A DNA stretch of 64,000 bases from a virus. The position numbers were made by a program, and so were the translations under genes. Positions 40,249 to 48,758 of this stretch are shown one piece after another (the stretch's first letter is position 1; each line of letters opens with the position of its first letter). The stretch spans positions 27,908 to 91,907 of the IMG/VR virus record IMGVR_UViG_3300047095_000292; one strand, 5' to 3'. The notes under the pieces were generated by a model. That model was not told the origin of the DNA and searched no databases. It saw nothing but the letters and a program-made list of their open reading frames with translations.

Positions 40249-40606
40249 TTACTTTGTCCTCACATTTAGGAGCTCTATATGTTGTGTCAACACTTTTCAT
40301 TGATTCTAGTATGTTTGCGCGAAGAGCCTGATTATCTACCTCAGCGTATTCATCAACAATTTCCCAGAATGTTCTATTCACGCTCGGTACTTGAAAGAGT
40401 CTTGAGCGTTGCCCATTTAGTAACTTAAAATGACCTCTATTTGTTTTACCATAGCGTACACTACGAATCAACTTAGAATTAGGATCGGCACCATTTGGCA
40501 TGATTTCTAATACGATATTAATAAAATCACCAGTAGCATCACTACGAATAAGGTCACCGACACGGATCTCACGTTGTGGCTTAATTGCCTTGAATATGTG
40601 CCTCAT
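40241..40606 (-). CDS. Hypothetical protein, beta-rich
   Basis: A 121-residue protein that opens with MRHIFKAIKPQREIRVGDLI and is beta-rich in its first half. It overlaps its neighbours by eight and four bases. No family recognised. Confidence 0.6.
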   Translation of the reverse strand: MRHIFKAIKPQREIRVGDLIRSDATGDFINIVLEIMPNGADPNSKLIRSVRYGKTNRGHFKLLNGQRSRLFQVPSVNRTFWEIVDEYAEVDNQALRANILESMKSVDTTYRAPKCEDKVNE

Positions 40607-40854
40607 TGATGTTTCCCTTGTTTCATTTCATTAAACTTTAGCATATCAACCCATGCTCCTATTGCCTCAAGCGAAGGATTTTCATATATAACTTTATTGT
40701 CTCTTGTCAAGACTCTTGTCTTAATTCCGTTAGGGTATTCGATTACCCATGCCATTAGTCCTTCAACTACACTGGCATACTCTGTTGCAGACTTATCTAG
40801 CCACCACTTTACGCCTAGTTCATTAACATGATCGGGAGTTTTGCTAATGTCCAA
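40603..40854 (-). CDS. Small hypothetical protein
   Basis: An 83-residue protein with a strand region (MAWVIEYPNGIKTRVLTRDN) and a helical end. ATGA-coupled. Unknown. Confidence 0.6.
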   Translation of the reverse strand: MDISKTPDHVNELGVKWWLDKSATEYASVVEGLMAWVIEYPNGIKTRVLTRDNKVIYENPSLEAIGAWVDMLKFNEMKQGKHQ

Positions 40855-41083
40855 GATCTAACTCCTGTTGTTTTAGTTTAAAGATATACTCTTCAAATTG
40901 TTCAAGTACACGTTGCTTGTTACCTTTAAATCCAAACTCCTTTTTTATAATAGTATATGCTGAGGGAGGGTGACTACGATGCATACCTATTATTTCAAGC
41001 TTAAGCATCCCTTTCAATGAGAGTAGTCTAAACATTGATATTTGATTTGGTTTATCTAATACTAGTAACTCATCAGTACTCAT
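40844..41083 (-). CDS. Small hypothetical protein
   Basis: A 79-residue protein, start at 41083 (MSTDELLVLDKPNQISMFRL); a TTG one codon earlier is possible. Predicted helical (NKQRVLEQFEEYIFKLKQQE). Unknown. Confidence 0.6.
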   Translation of the reverse strand: MSTDELLVLDKPNQISMFRLLSLKGMLKLEIIGMHRSHPPSAYTIIKKEFGFKGNKQRVLEQFEEYIFKLKQQELDLGH

Positions 41084-41231
41084 CAATTTGCCTCTTTATT
41101 TCCTTAATAGATGCCTCATAGCCTAGCGCAGTCCATGAATCGTCTCTACGCCATGCCATTTCCATTAGCGCTTCAGTAAACCATAACTTAATATATAAAT
41201 ATAATAGTCTCAAAATGGAACTCCTCTCCAT
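41073..41231 (-). CDS. Small hydrophobic-start protein
   Basis: A 52-residue protein (MERSSILRLLYLYIKLWFTE) whose first 20 residues are hydrophobic and may touch the membrane. It overlaps the upstream gene by 22 bases. Unknown. Confidence 0.5.
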   Translation of the reverse strand: MERSSILRLLYLYIKLWFTEALMEMAWRRDDSWTALGYEASIKEIKRQIDEY

Positions 41232-41440
41232 TGAGTATCTTGAGTAATAGCGCGCCATTTCTTAAACTCTAGCGCAACGCTAATAGTATCACCACCGGAT
41301 CCCCAATATACACCACTCCAGTATGAATATAAAATTACACCATTATGGTATCGCTGATATACTCCTACTCTAACTGGTCTAGTCTCCCTTGGATACCATG
41401 TTGTATACATTTGTGAGTCATGCCATTCAAGTTCTTTCAT
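41210..41440 (-). CDS. Trp/Tyr-rich small protein
   Basis: A 76-residue protein (MKELEWHDSQMYTTWYPRET). A beta core GVYQRYHNGVILYSYWSGVY is followed by EFKKWRAITQDTQWRGVPF, a layout like small phage proteins of unknown role. It overlaps the upstream stop by 14 bases. Confidence 0.6.
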   Translation of the reverse strand: MKELEWHDSQMYTTWYPRETRPVRVGVYQRYHNGVILYSYWSGVYWGSGGDTISVALEFKKWRAITQDTQWRGVPF

Positions 41441-41618
41441 AGATCTCACCTTTGCCTGTCTTTACATAATACCTAGCAATAACTCTTTCTCGTTTATTGC
41501 CACTTTCATCGACGCCATTAGGAATACTAAACGATACAGTAATTGGTCCCATGTGTGTCAATCTGGCTTCTGGATATCTTTGCAGTACTGCCTGTTTGAA
41601 TGCATCTGGATATTTCAT
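41427..41618 (-). CDS. Small hypothetical protein
   Basis: A 63-residue protein (MKYPDAFKQAVLQRYPEARL), with a helix and then strands. ATGA-coupled to the ligase gene. Unknown. Confidence 0.6.
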   Translation of the reverse strand: MKYPDAFKQAVLQRYPEARLTHMGPITVSFSIPNGVDESGNKRERVIARYYVKTGKGEIYERT

Positions 41619-42586
41619 AAGTCTATCCTACTACGCCATGCTGCGAATTTAGCCTGTCTAAAAGTATCTTTAGCGCCATGAGGGAAGTGTCTAAAAGTAA
41701 GGGGTCTACCAATATACTCTTTAGGGTTTTCTAGCATATGCTTGCGTTCATCATGTTTTAAAGCACCAGGAGCAACTCGCGCAAGTACACCATCTACATC
41801 GACAATAAGAGCACCAGCCATACCTGATAGTACCATTCCGTCCTTCTCGTATGACCTTTTTGCAAATCCCATATTATCTCGCATTTCTATATTCATATTA
41901 GTTTGACCCTCTTCGATATCTACTAATATCCCTTCTGTATCTTCAAAGCGTTTCAGCTTACCAATATAACCTTCACGCCAAGTGCCACGACCATGTTTAT
42001 ACGGTCCAAAGGGAGACCGCCACATAATTCCTTCATAACCCTTCTTAAGTTGTATTTCTTCGTACTCAAGAAGCTCTTCTAAGGATTCAAGCCACTGATG
42101 CTCAATTAGAGATACCTTTGCGTGAGGGTGTATCTGTTTATACTGCTCAATCATATCTCCTGCTATCTCTAAACGTACTTCAAAATCTTTATTAGCATGT
42201 TCTATAGCACAGCAGTCGAATACTCTGAAGTGTAAGTTATCAGACTCTTTGTCAATTGACATTGCGTATGATTGTGTACGGTTACAGAGATCATTATCGG
42301 TTTCATTACCCTCTGCAAGTTCACCGTCGAGATCAAGAAATGCACTGAAGTCACGTTGCACCTGCTTACTAGGCAGGTCTGTCATTGTACGACTCTTGCA
42401 TACTGCATATTGCCCAGTAACAGTTGGCACAAGATCACTACTATACTCTACCGCATCAGCAATAACAGGTAGACATCTAATGCCATCTATCTTAGGTGAA
42501 CCTAGCAGTGGATACTTTAATTCTTCAAAGTACTTAAGGTAGGTCTTAGGACTTTCCCTCGGTGAGAACATTGGTTGTTTTATCAT
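41615..42586 (-). CDS. ATP-dependent DNA ligase
   Basis: A 323-residue ligase of T7-like size. The adenylation motif is GSPKIDGIR with Lys32, motif III is FRVFDCC, motif IV is YEGIMWRS, and motif V is YIGKLKRF. A short C-terminal OB domain follows. It seals nicks in phage DNA replication with the exonuclease and polymerase encoded nearby. The start overlaps the next upstream gene by about 40 bases, so a slightly later Met (MFSPRES) is possible. Confidence 0.9.
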   Translation of the reverse strand: MIKQPMFSPRESPKTYLKYFEELKYPLLGSPKIDGIRCLPVIADAVEYSSDLVPTVTGQYAVCKSRTMTDLPSKQVQRDFSAFLDLDGELAEGNETDNDLCNRTQSYAMSIDKESDNLHFRVFDCCAIEHANKDFEVRLEIAGDMIEQYKQIHPHAKVSLIEHQWLESLEELLEYEEIQLKKGYEGIMWRSPFGPYKHGRGTWREGYIGKLKRFEDTEGILVDIEEGQTNMNIEMRDNMGFAKRSYEKDGMVLSGMAGALIVDVDGVLARVAPGALKHDERKHMLENPKEYIGRPLTFRHFPHGAKDTFRQAKFAAWRSRIDL

Positions 42587-42827
42587 TGTATTCCTCTCGC
42601 CAACTGTAACATAGTTTATTCGCAGGCTGTTCTTTGAACATATAACAATGCTCAGATGTCTCAGGATTTATAGAACGACTTTGGCAGTTATTACAACTAG
42701 CGCCTAACTCCCGTAATTCCTTGCGTTTGATATCTGCAAGCTCATACATGCGTTCAGTATATCCTGCTCGCTTATATTGCGATAGAGCATCTTCATCATT
42801 ACTCCAACTATGATCAGGTATATACAT
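42546..42827 (-). CDS. Small Cys-containing protein
   Basis: A 93-residue protein with GASCNNCQSR and HCYMFKEQPANKLCYSW, four Cys that could bind zinc. It shares one base with the previous stop. Unknown function. Confidence 0.6.
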   Translation of the reverse strand: MYIPDHSWSNDEDALSQYKRAGYTERMYELADIKRKELRELGASCNNCQSRSINPETSEHCYMFKEQPANKLCYSWREEYNDKTTNVLTEGKS

Positions 42828-43078
42828 TAATCACACTCCTCATCAAGGGCTATACCATCTAATCCTGATTTCTCAAGTAGTCTATTGTGCAGCTTTGCAA
42901 TCTGTCGTCTTACTAGTGTCTTCTGATACGGTGTATGACAGTAGGAATTCTGACCTTTGTTAGCATACTCACTGAGATCATCTGTACGCTCCTGATATGC
43001 TAGATTCAGCCAGGCAATTGCGATATCATAGGCTGCCTCTTTTGGGGTATAACTAGGTTTAGAAACGCTCACAGCCAT
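42827..43078 (-). CDS. Small hypothetical protein
   Basis: An 83-residue helical protein, start at 43078 (MAVSVSKPSYTPKEAAYDIA). It ends DGIALDEECD. It overlaps the upstream gene by 20 bases. Unknown. Confidence 0.6.
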   Translation of the reverse strand: MAVSVSKPSYTPKEAAYDIAIAWLNLAYQERTDDLSEYANKGQNSYCHTPYQKTLVRRQIAKLHNRLLEKSGLDGIALDEECD

Positions 43079-43358
43079 CACCGCCTCCATAGTCCTCATC
43101 TGTGCCCATCCCTGCACTACGTAGTGTGTCTGCATCAGCTTCTACATCTGTCATACCATCGCCAATTTCATCGTCACCATTAGGGTACTCGATACAGATC
43201 TCAGGGAATTGCTCTACAAGTTCATCAATCGTAGCTTGAATTGCATCTGCATCAATATCTGCAATATTGTAACTTCCATTGATAATTTGAATGATACCTT
43301 GCAGGTCTGCAAAGGCACATGCGATAGCTGTTTCTTGTGGTGCTGTTAGATTAATCAT
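43059..43358 (-). CDS. Acidic hypothetical protein
   Basis: A 99-residue, very acidic protein (start MINLTAPQETAIACAFADLQ at 43358). Its last third, DDEIGDGMTDVEADADTL, could mimic nucleic acid. No evidence for a specific target. Confidence 0.6.
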   Translation of the reverse strand: MINLTAPQETAIACAFADLQGIIQIINGSYNIADIDADAIQATIDELVEQFPEICIEYPNGDDEIGDGMTDVEADADTLRSAGMGTDEDYGGGDGCERF

Positions 43359-43542
43359 CGAAACCCTCATTAGTAGCAGGCATAAGTGGTGATACCCAAT
43401 TCTCAACAGACTCCATTACAATTGCATTACGCTCAGGAGCCTCTTCTGCTAATTCGCGAGCACGGTTAGTTGCTTCAGCTTTTGTTGAGTATCTAATATC
43501 GGCAGTATGTCCATCTATATATATCATCCAGAATCTTTCCAT
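43351..43542 (-). CDS. Small hypothetical protein
   Basis: A 63-residue protein (MERFWMIYIDGHTADIRYST) with strand and helix order like a small AP2-type or ferredoxin-like unit. Preceded by AAGGAGATATA. Unknown. Confidence 0.6.
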   Translation of the reverse strand: MERFWMIYIDGHTADIRYSTKAEATNRARELAEEAPERNAIVMESVENWVSPLMPATNEGFDD

Positions 43543-43551
43543 TATATCTCC

Positions 43552-43701
43552 TTATCTATTGAAACACCCACATTCTTCGGCATACTTCTTACCTAAACGT
43601 ATACAATCTTCTAATTCAACTAAACGCTGCTGTGTATCTAGAGAGTTGTCTTGCATTATAAATTCAAGGTCTGCAAAGAAACCTTCAAGACTGAATCCCA
43701 T
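43552..43701 (-). CDS. 49-residue protein, duplicated gene copy A
   Basis: It reads MGFSLEGFFADLEFIMQDNS ... and ends YAEECGCFNR. A near-identical copy lies at 44241 with two changed residues in the middle and a different last residue. Both are preceded by the same ATGGGATTCAG start. The duplication is recent. Function unknown. Confidence 0.65.
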   Translation of the reverse strand: MGFSLEGFFADLEFIMQDNSLDTQQRLVELEDCIRLGKKYAEECGCFNR

Positions 43702-43908
43702 CTACTTACCCTCCAATAGTAGCATTAACTCGCGAGAACGCATACGCTTACCTTCTTCAAGAGCAAATTCTATCAATCTCAGTGTCTCTTCAGTAACATC
43801 ATCTTGACAGCCAAAATCTAATCCACCATTACAATTATGCAATATTTGTGGATCGCCTATTGCCGATTTGTCTTTATAAATTCTAAAATATGGTTTATAT
43901 AGACTCAT
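43702..43908 (-). CDS. Small hypothetical protein
   Basis: A 68-residue protein (MSLYKPYFRIYKDKSAIGDP) with one CxxG-like region (HNCNGGLDFGCQ) and a C-terminal helix. Directly abuts copy A of the duplicated gene. Unknown. Confidence 0.6.
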   Translation of the reverse strand: MSLYKPYFRIYKDKSAIGDPQILHNCNGGLDFGCQDDVTEETLRLIEFALEEGKRMRSRELMLLLEGK

Positions 43909-44075
43909 TTCTTTTCCAATAGATAAAGAGTGTAATTTACGATTGACTTTTCAATGATTGCAGCTTGTTTGTGATCCACATTATTTATTGAGAATATGAC
44001 ACCATGCGCCATATTAATTGCACTTACATATGCTTCTGGATCTAACTGTTTAAGCTTAGAGTATGAGTTTTCCAT
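43905..44075 (-). CDS. Small hypothetical protein
   Basis: A 56-residue helical protein (MENSYSKLKQLDPEAYVSAI) with an ATGA overlap with the next gene. Unknown. Confidence 0.6.
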   Translation of the reverse strand: MENSYSKLKQLDPEAYVSAINMAHGVIFSINNVDHKQAAIIEKSIVNYTLYLLEKK

Positions 44076-44077
44076 AA

Positions 44078-44248
44078 TTATTTACAAAGATAAAGTGCTT
44101 GCTCATTAGTAAAACCAGCATTAATAAATCCATTGTATGCCAGCATTTTCTCCTTAGCAACTGCATTGCATAGCTCTTCAAAATATTGCAGTCGTTCTTT
44201 TGATTCATTAATAGCCGCTGTCCATTTAAGTGCATCTTCCTTAGTCAT
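44078..44248 (-). CDS. Small hypothetical protein
   Basis: A 56-residue protein; start at 44248 (MTKEDALKWTAAINESKERL) overlaps copy B of the duplicated gene by eight bases. Helical. The longer frame copies that gene's sequence in another frame and is rejected. Confidence 0.55.
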   Translation of the reverse strand: MTKEDALKWTAAINESKERLQYFEELCNAVAKEKMLAYNGFINAGFTNEQALYLCK

Positions 44249-44390
44249 TAAAGCACCCACACTCTTCAGCATACTTCTTGCCTGCACGTATACAATCTTC
44301 CAATGAAACTAAACGCTGTTGTGTATCTAGAGAGTTATCTTGCATTATAAATTCAAGGTCTGCAAAGAAACCTTCAAGACTGAATCCCAT
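44241..44390 (-). CDS. 49-residue protein, duplicated gene copy B
   Basis: Nearly identical to the protein at 43552: same first 27 residues (MGFSLEGFFADLEFIMQDNS...), then VSLEDCIRAGKKYAEECGCF. The DNA is also highly similar (including the plus-strand TGCATTATAAATTCAAGGTC). The two copies bracket three unrelated small genes, so the duplication was not a simple tandem step, or the genes between were inserted later. Confidence 0.65.
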   Translation of the reverse strand: MGFSLEGFFADLEFIMQDNSLDTQQRLVSLEDCIRAGKKYAEECGCFND

Positions 44391-44447
44391 ATTATCTCCA
44401 TTAATTAAAAGGCGGATACCTAATTCTAACGGTACCCGCCTTATTTA

Positions 44448-46379
44448 TCACCGTATTGGACAAGCTCCATTAGCACATTCATCTGAACCCTCAAATTCAG
44501 CAGAGGAGATTGATGTGATTAGTTTTGTCTTCTTTACTAGTGCATTATATTGCTTTTCAGTTACCTCTTCATATGGTGCCTGCAGAAAGCCATGATCCGA
44601 ATGTTGTAAGAATGATAGTGTCTTATGATTGCTACGATAATGCTTAGCAAGATAATCCTTAATTTCAGGAAGCTCTTCTTTCTTGTAATAGATTGTACAA
44701 GATACCGCATTATCAGACCACTGTTCTTGCATTAGTTTGACAGCCTTTAATTGTTCAAGTGCTGTTGTATCTTTTGCTAACTTAGTACCCTCTGGATATG
44801 CAAAGGGAAATGTTACTACGACTGTATTATAGTCTTCTGACCCATCAAAGTTCTTCTGAAACTCTGTAGGGTAACCGTTTGCTTTACACAGTTTTACTAA
44901 CTCGTGATCACTTGCAATACGAATCCTACGATACATATATTGAGCATATCCGGGGTGTATCCCAGGTGTTACTCCAGGCAACAATGACAAGGTACCAGAT
45001 GGTTGAATAGTTGTTAACTTAATAGATTTATTAAAGCCATGAAGCTGAGAATAACGATGGTCATAATCGCGAAGATGTTCATAACATGCGTTTAACCATG
45101 ATATTTGTTCCTTTGTAGACTGCAGTACGCCTGTTAGCGAGATGCCCATTCGCTGATTCTTCTTTACAACAGCATCTGTTTCAGGATGATGCGCAGGTAA
45201 CTGCAAAGAGTGCTTATTAATACGATATAGCAATGAGCTTAAATCTATAAGCTCTTCTTTAGATGTAATATTTGGAAGAAAGATTGTAGCAAGACAGCAT
45301 GTCTCGTAAGGTTCCAAACTCTGTTCAGCACAAGGGTTATAACCTGCTATATCAGGGTCAGGATATTGCGTTTCACCAATCCGTCCACATTTCTTTGACA
45401 AACGGAGATTGATAAGCCCGTACGGTTCTCCTTTTTGTTCATAGCCTGTCCAGAAGTATTCGTGCAAGTCTCTAATATCGTCGCAAGCCACGCTGTTGTT
45501 CGACATGCTTCTCCATGAAGGAATATTTCCAAGTGACCAGGTTTTAGCGAGCAGAAACTCAACATCATCAGGATCTCCAATAGCAATTTGAGCAGACCTA
45601 CGGACATTTCCTGCCACGATGATGTGGCCAATGATATTCATAATATCTAAACAATCAATTGGACGAACCTTCTTACCACTTCTCTTAATTAAGATTTCCG
45701 ATATTTTTCCAATTCCCCAACAAAGGTCTTCAGGTCCGCTGGCAACGCCACCAAACCCCTTGATTGGAGTACCTTTTCCACGAATGACTTGAGTGCTATA
45801 AGTGAAGCTCCCCTTCTCCTTGCGCTCCGATAAGAATGCCGCCTTGAGAGTCTTCGCCAAGAAACGGACCCATCCTTCCCTAGAATCAGGTATAATGAAG
45901 TCTGCTCCTCCTGTATCGACGCGTGTAGGCGCTCGAAACCATTCACGAACTTCTGGAATTTTGTCAACGTACTTTCTCTGGATATTGTATCCAACACCTG
46001 CTCCTAGGGCTAGCATATCCATGCACCATGTGAATGGTACAATTGGATTGTCTACTACAGTGAATGCACAATTCTGTAGACTAGCTAACCCAATACGATC
46101 TACGGTGCTTGTGCCCAATTGCCACTTGAAACGTCCTGCTACACTTCCCTTAAGTTGTAGAAAATACTTACGTAACCTCTCATTTTCCTCTTCAGAAAAA
46201 CCACAGTGTAGTTGTGTTTCAAATGCTTTTATTTCACGTTCAATTGTTTCAGGAAATTCTTCAGTACGATCTGTACCTTCAATTTTTCTTGAGTATGTAC
46301 GTTTATACGTAAGGTAACCCACTGAGCTAAATGGTGTTACAATGGGTTCTGCCTTTACGGTCTTATTAGTTTTCTTCAT
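44448..46379 (-). CDS. nrdJ: Class II (B12-dependent) ribonucleoside-triphosphate reductase
   Basis: A 643-residue monomeric reductase. It has the radical-loop region NPCAEQ (about 346-351), the first active Cys in LASLQNCAFTVVD, the glycine-rich loop LALGAGVGYN, and the C-terminal redox pair in ECANGACPIR. No R2-type radical subunit is encoded nearby, as expected for an adenosylcobalamin enzyme. It makes dNTPs for phage replication and works with or without oxygen, but needs host B12. Length fits the Lactobacillus leichmannii-type monomers, slightly shortened. Confidence 0.9.
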   Translation of the reverse strand: MKKTNKTVKAEPIVTPFSSVGYLTYKRTYSRKIEGTDRTEEFPETIEREIKAFETQLHCGFSEEENERLRKYFLQLKGSVAGRFKWQLGTSTVDRIGLASLQNCAFTVVDNPIVPFTWCMDMLALGAGVGYNIQRKYVDKIPEVREWFRAPTRVDTGGADFIIPDSREGWVRFLAKTLKAAFLSERKEKGSFTYSTQVIRGKGTPIKGFGGVASGPEDLCWGIGKISEILIKRSGKKVRPIDCLDIMNIIGHIIVAGNVRRSAQIAIGDPDDVEFLLAKTWSLGNIPSWRSMSNNSVACDDIRDLHEYFWTGYEQKGEPYGLINLRLSKKCGRIGETQYPDPDIAGYNPCAEQSLEPYETCCLATIFLPNITSKEELIDLSSLLYRINKHSLQLPAHHPETDAVVKKNQRMGISLTGVLQSTKEQISWLNACYEHLRDYDHRYSQLHGFNKSIKLTTIQPSGTLSLLPGVTPGIHPGYAQYMYRRIRIASDHELVKLCKANGYPTEFQKNFDGSEDYNTVVVTFPFAYPEGTKLAKDTTALEQLKAVKLMQEQWSDNAVSCTIYYKKEELPEIKDYLAKHYRSNHKTLSFLQHSDHGFLQAPYEEVTEKQYNALVKKTKLITSISSAEFEGSDECANGACPIR

Positions 46380-46385
46380 ACTCCC

Positions 46386-46583
46386 TTAATCCTCAAAAAA
46401 TATACTTCTACGTGATACTCTCTTCAGAACTTTGTCCTTCTTTTGAATACGCGGTGGTGGTTCAATATCAAAGACCTTAACAGTGCCATTACAACAAACA
46501 AAGCATGTATATGGTTTACCGTCCTCGTCAAGATCTTCATGCCATAACCCGCCACACTCGGGACATACATTAGTTGTAGCCAT
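46386..46583 (-). CDS. Small zinc-ribbon protein
   Basis: A 65-residue protein with NVCPECGGLW and YTCFVCCNG, a double CxxC zinc ribbon, and a basic tail (KKDKVLKRVSRRSIFFED). TAATG coupling to the upstream gene. It may bind nucleic acid or deliver electrons; unknown. Confidence 0.65.
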   Translation of the reverse strand: MATTNVCPECGGLWHEDLDEDGKPYTCFVCCNGTVKVFDIEPPPRIQKKDKVLKRVSRRSIFFED

Positions 46584-46753
46584 TATTCTTCCGTTGATAA
46601 CATTTCATTCACCAACCTATCGAGTGTCCAGACTACAAGAGGTATAAGTTCATCACCTACACGTTTAAATAACCTGATTTTTCCATGCTCTTGATCTATT
46701 AAAAAGCGATACTTCCCATTGTTAAGATTTGCACCATATAGCATGCCTTCCAT
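46583..46753 (-). CDS. Small hypothetical protein
   Basis: A 56-residue ORF (MEGMLYGANLNNGKYRFLID) linked by one-base TAATG overlaps on both sides. Beta strands then a helix. Unknown. Confidence 0.6.
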   Translation of the reverse strand: MEGMLYGANLNNGKYRFLIDQEHGKIRLFKRVGDELIPLVVWTLDRLVNEMLSTEE

Positions 46754-46944
46754 TATTTATCCTCAGTAAGTAAATATAATGTAACCTTAAGTGCTTCCTG
46801 TAGTTCACTCTTTGTAAGTGTCAAGCCTAAACTATTTAATTGATACAAATTATTATTACCAATTAATACAAAGGGAACCACATATTCATTCTCCCCTTGT
46901 ATTTCTGCTTTAGTTCTTAATACACCAATCTTTTGATTAATCAT
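46753..46944 (-). CDS. Small hypothetical protein
   Basis: A 63-residue protein (MINQKIGVLRTKAEIQGENE). ATGA-coupled to the primase-helicase. Unknown. Confidence 0.6.
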   Translation of the reverse strand: MINQKIGVLRTKAEIQGENEYVVPFVLIGNNNLYQLNSLGLTLTKSELQEALKVTLYLLTEDK

Positions 46945-48581
46945 AAATCCTCAAAAACTTCATCTCCAAGATACTCTGAATGAGTAAGACGGCCAGTTGC
47001 TTGATCATAGAAGGCACCAGATATTGGTCCAGTAAGTCCAATGGTACGTGATTTCAATACAGACATGATAATTGAGTTCCTGATTATTTCATCAGGTGAT
47101 GTCATGTCTCTAGCAAATGCAAGGATATCAAAGGACACTTGCTTGATAGAGCCTGATCCACGAATGTCATCCATTGTTGGTAACTTACCTTGTTCGAATG
47201 ACTTCTTACCAGATGCAACCTTGCGTAAGTGACTTACTAACCCAATCCAAATCGGATGTCGTTTGACAAGCCTGAGTAGATGATTCATTACAAGATCGAT
47301 TGCAGCATTACCTTCCTTGCCATCTGCACCTTCACTAGTAAGAATTGTGATATGGTCAATGAACAGGTACTCACAACCCATCAATGCCATATACTCTAAT
47401 TGTTCAACAATACTTGCATCATTGATAGAGCCTTGGTGGTCTAGTACAATTACACGATCATCTTTGAATACCTTATCAAATCCAACTTTCAGATCTTCAT
47501 TTGAGATCTCTTCATTTGATGGATTACGATTAATTGCCATCCCTGCTAGTTTCATCCCTGTTTCACCAGGGGATTCTTCAAGAGATATAATGCCAATCTT
47601 AGATTTAGTAGTCTCAAGCAGATGCAACATGATTTCTCGCATTAGGCTCGACTTGCCACTGCCTGTTCCTGAAATGAACAATGCAATCTCACCGAAACGC
47701 ATACCCTTAATCTTCGTATTAACACCCTTCATACAGTCAGGATAAGGTACACAAGGAATAGTATTACGTTCAGCGATTTGTTTCCAGATTGCTTCTTTAG
47801 AAACTATTCCAGCAGGAGACCATTTCGCTGCATCCCATATGAACTGATAAAGCTTCTCACCGCCTATCTTACATAGGAGTTCATTAGCATCCTTGCCACC
47901 AACAGGCTTCCAGACCTTTGCTTTATCCAGTCCAATGATATGCAATGCTTTCTGCGTGGCTATTTCACCAGCCTCATCTGCATCTAGGCATAGTACTACT
48001 TCCTGAAAACTACGTATCCATTCTCGATTTGCTAGGAGTTCTTTCGTACCTGACGCTGACGGTATGGAGACGACAGGATAGAACTTTCCATACTTGTCAT
48101 ACGTGGCCTGAGCGACTGAGAGAGCATCGATTTCCCCCTCTGTGATAATAAGTCGTTTTCCACCGCCGTTGAAACAATCCTTTCCAAATAGTCCCCCCGA
48201 AGTCCCTGCCCATGTAAATACCTTCGGAAGCTTTCTACACTTATACCCCCCGTTTGAGTAGGGATAGTAGTGTGTATCGATTTCTCCTTTGTCATTGTAA
48301 CTTACCTTTACATTGAAGAACTCACAGACCATCTTTGTAATTTGTCTATCTTGAAACCCTCGGCTTTTTAATGCTTTAATTTCATCAATAGGTGTCTCTT
48401 TTAATACCTGAATTGCCTTCTTCTCAGAAGACGTGTGTCCTTTTTCGGGATCATAGTCAGCCTTAAAGAAGCTATTACAACTGAAACAAAATGAGGTTCC
48501 ATCCTCATATACCTGCCGTGCATCCGAGCTTTTACACTTCGGGTTTATGCACGGTTGGTTCTTGTGTACTACTATTCCCAT
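46941..48581 (-). CDS. Primase-helicase (T7 gp4-like)
   Basis: A 546-residue fusion. The start at 48581 opens the zinc-binding domain (C11, C16, C32, C35 in NQPCINPKCKSS...SFCFSC). The Toprim primase domain has ITEGEIDALS (E149) and CLDADEAG (D200, D202). The RecA-type helicase has Walker A SGTGSGKSSL (304-313) and Walker B YLFIDHI. As in T7 it would prime lagging-strand synthesis and unwind DNA with the family A polymerase. The start lies inside the small membrane gene upstream (50-base overlap). Confidence 0.9.
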   Translation of the reverse strand: MGIVVHKNQPCINPKCKSSDARQVYEDGTSFCFSCNSFFKADYDPEKGHTSSEKKAIQVLKETPIDEIKALKSRGFQDRQITKMVCEFFNVKVSYNDKGEIDTHYYPYSNGGYKCRKLPKVFTWAGTSGGLFGKDCFNGGGKRLIITEGEIDALSVAQATYDKYGKFYPVVSIPSASGTKELLANREWIRSFQEVVLCLDADEAGEIATQKALHIIGLDKAKVWKPVGGKDANELLCKIGGEKLYQFIWDAAKWSPAGIVSKEAIWKQIAERNTIPCVPYPDCMKGVNTKIKGMRFGEIALFISGTGSGKSSLMREIMLHLLETTKSKIGIISLEESPGETGMKLAGMAINRNPSNEEISNEDLKVGFDKVFKDDRVIVLDHQGSINDASIVEQLEYMALMGCEYLFIDHITILTSEGADGKEGNAAIDLVMNHLLRLVKRHPIWIGLVSHLRKVASGKKSFEQGKLPTMDDIRGSGSIKQVSFDILAFARDMTSPDEIIRNSIIMSVLKSRTIGLTGPISGAFYDQATGRLTHSEYLGDEVFEDL

Positions 48582-48744
48582 GATTGTGAATGCCTGTGAA
48601 TATTTGAGAGACAAACATCAGTGCAATTCCCATAAGGAGAATGTCTGATGACTCTGGGTTTGTTTTTGCATATGCTACAATTGCACCTGATATTAGAAAA
48701 TATACTGCAATAAGTCCTGTGACAATTCCTAGTGCTTTAAACAT
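48532..48744 (-). CDS. Small two-span membrane protein
   Basis: A 70-residue protein with segments ALGIVTGLIAVYFLISGAIV and DILLMGIALMFVSQIF, then a hydrophilic tail. It overlaps the primase start by 50 bases in another frame. Function unknown. Confidence 0.6.
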   Translation of the reverse strand: MFKALGIVTGLIAVYFLISGAIVAYAKTNPESSDILLMGIALMFVSQIFTGIHNHGNSSTQEPTVHKPEV

Positions 48745-48758
48745 CTATAATTTCCTCT

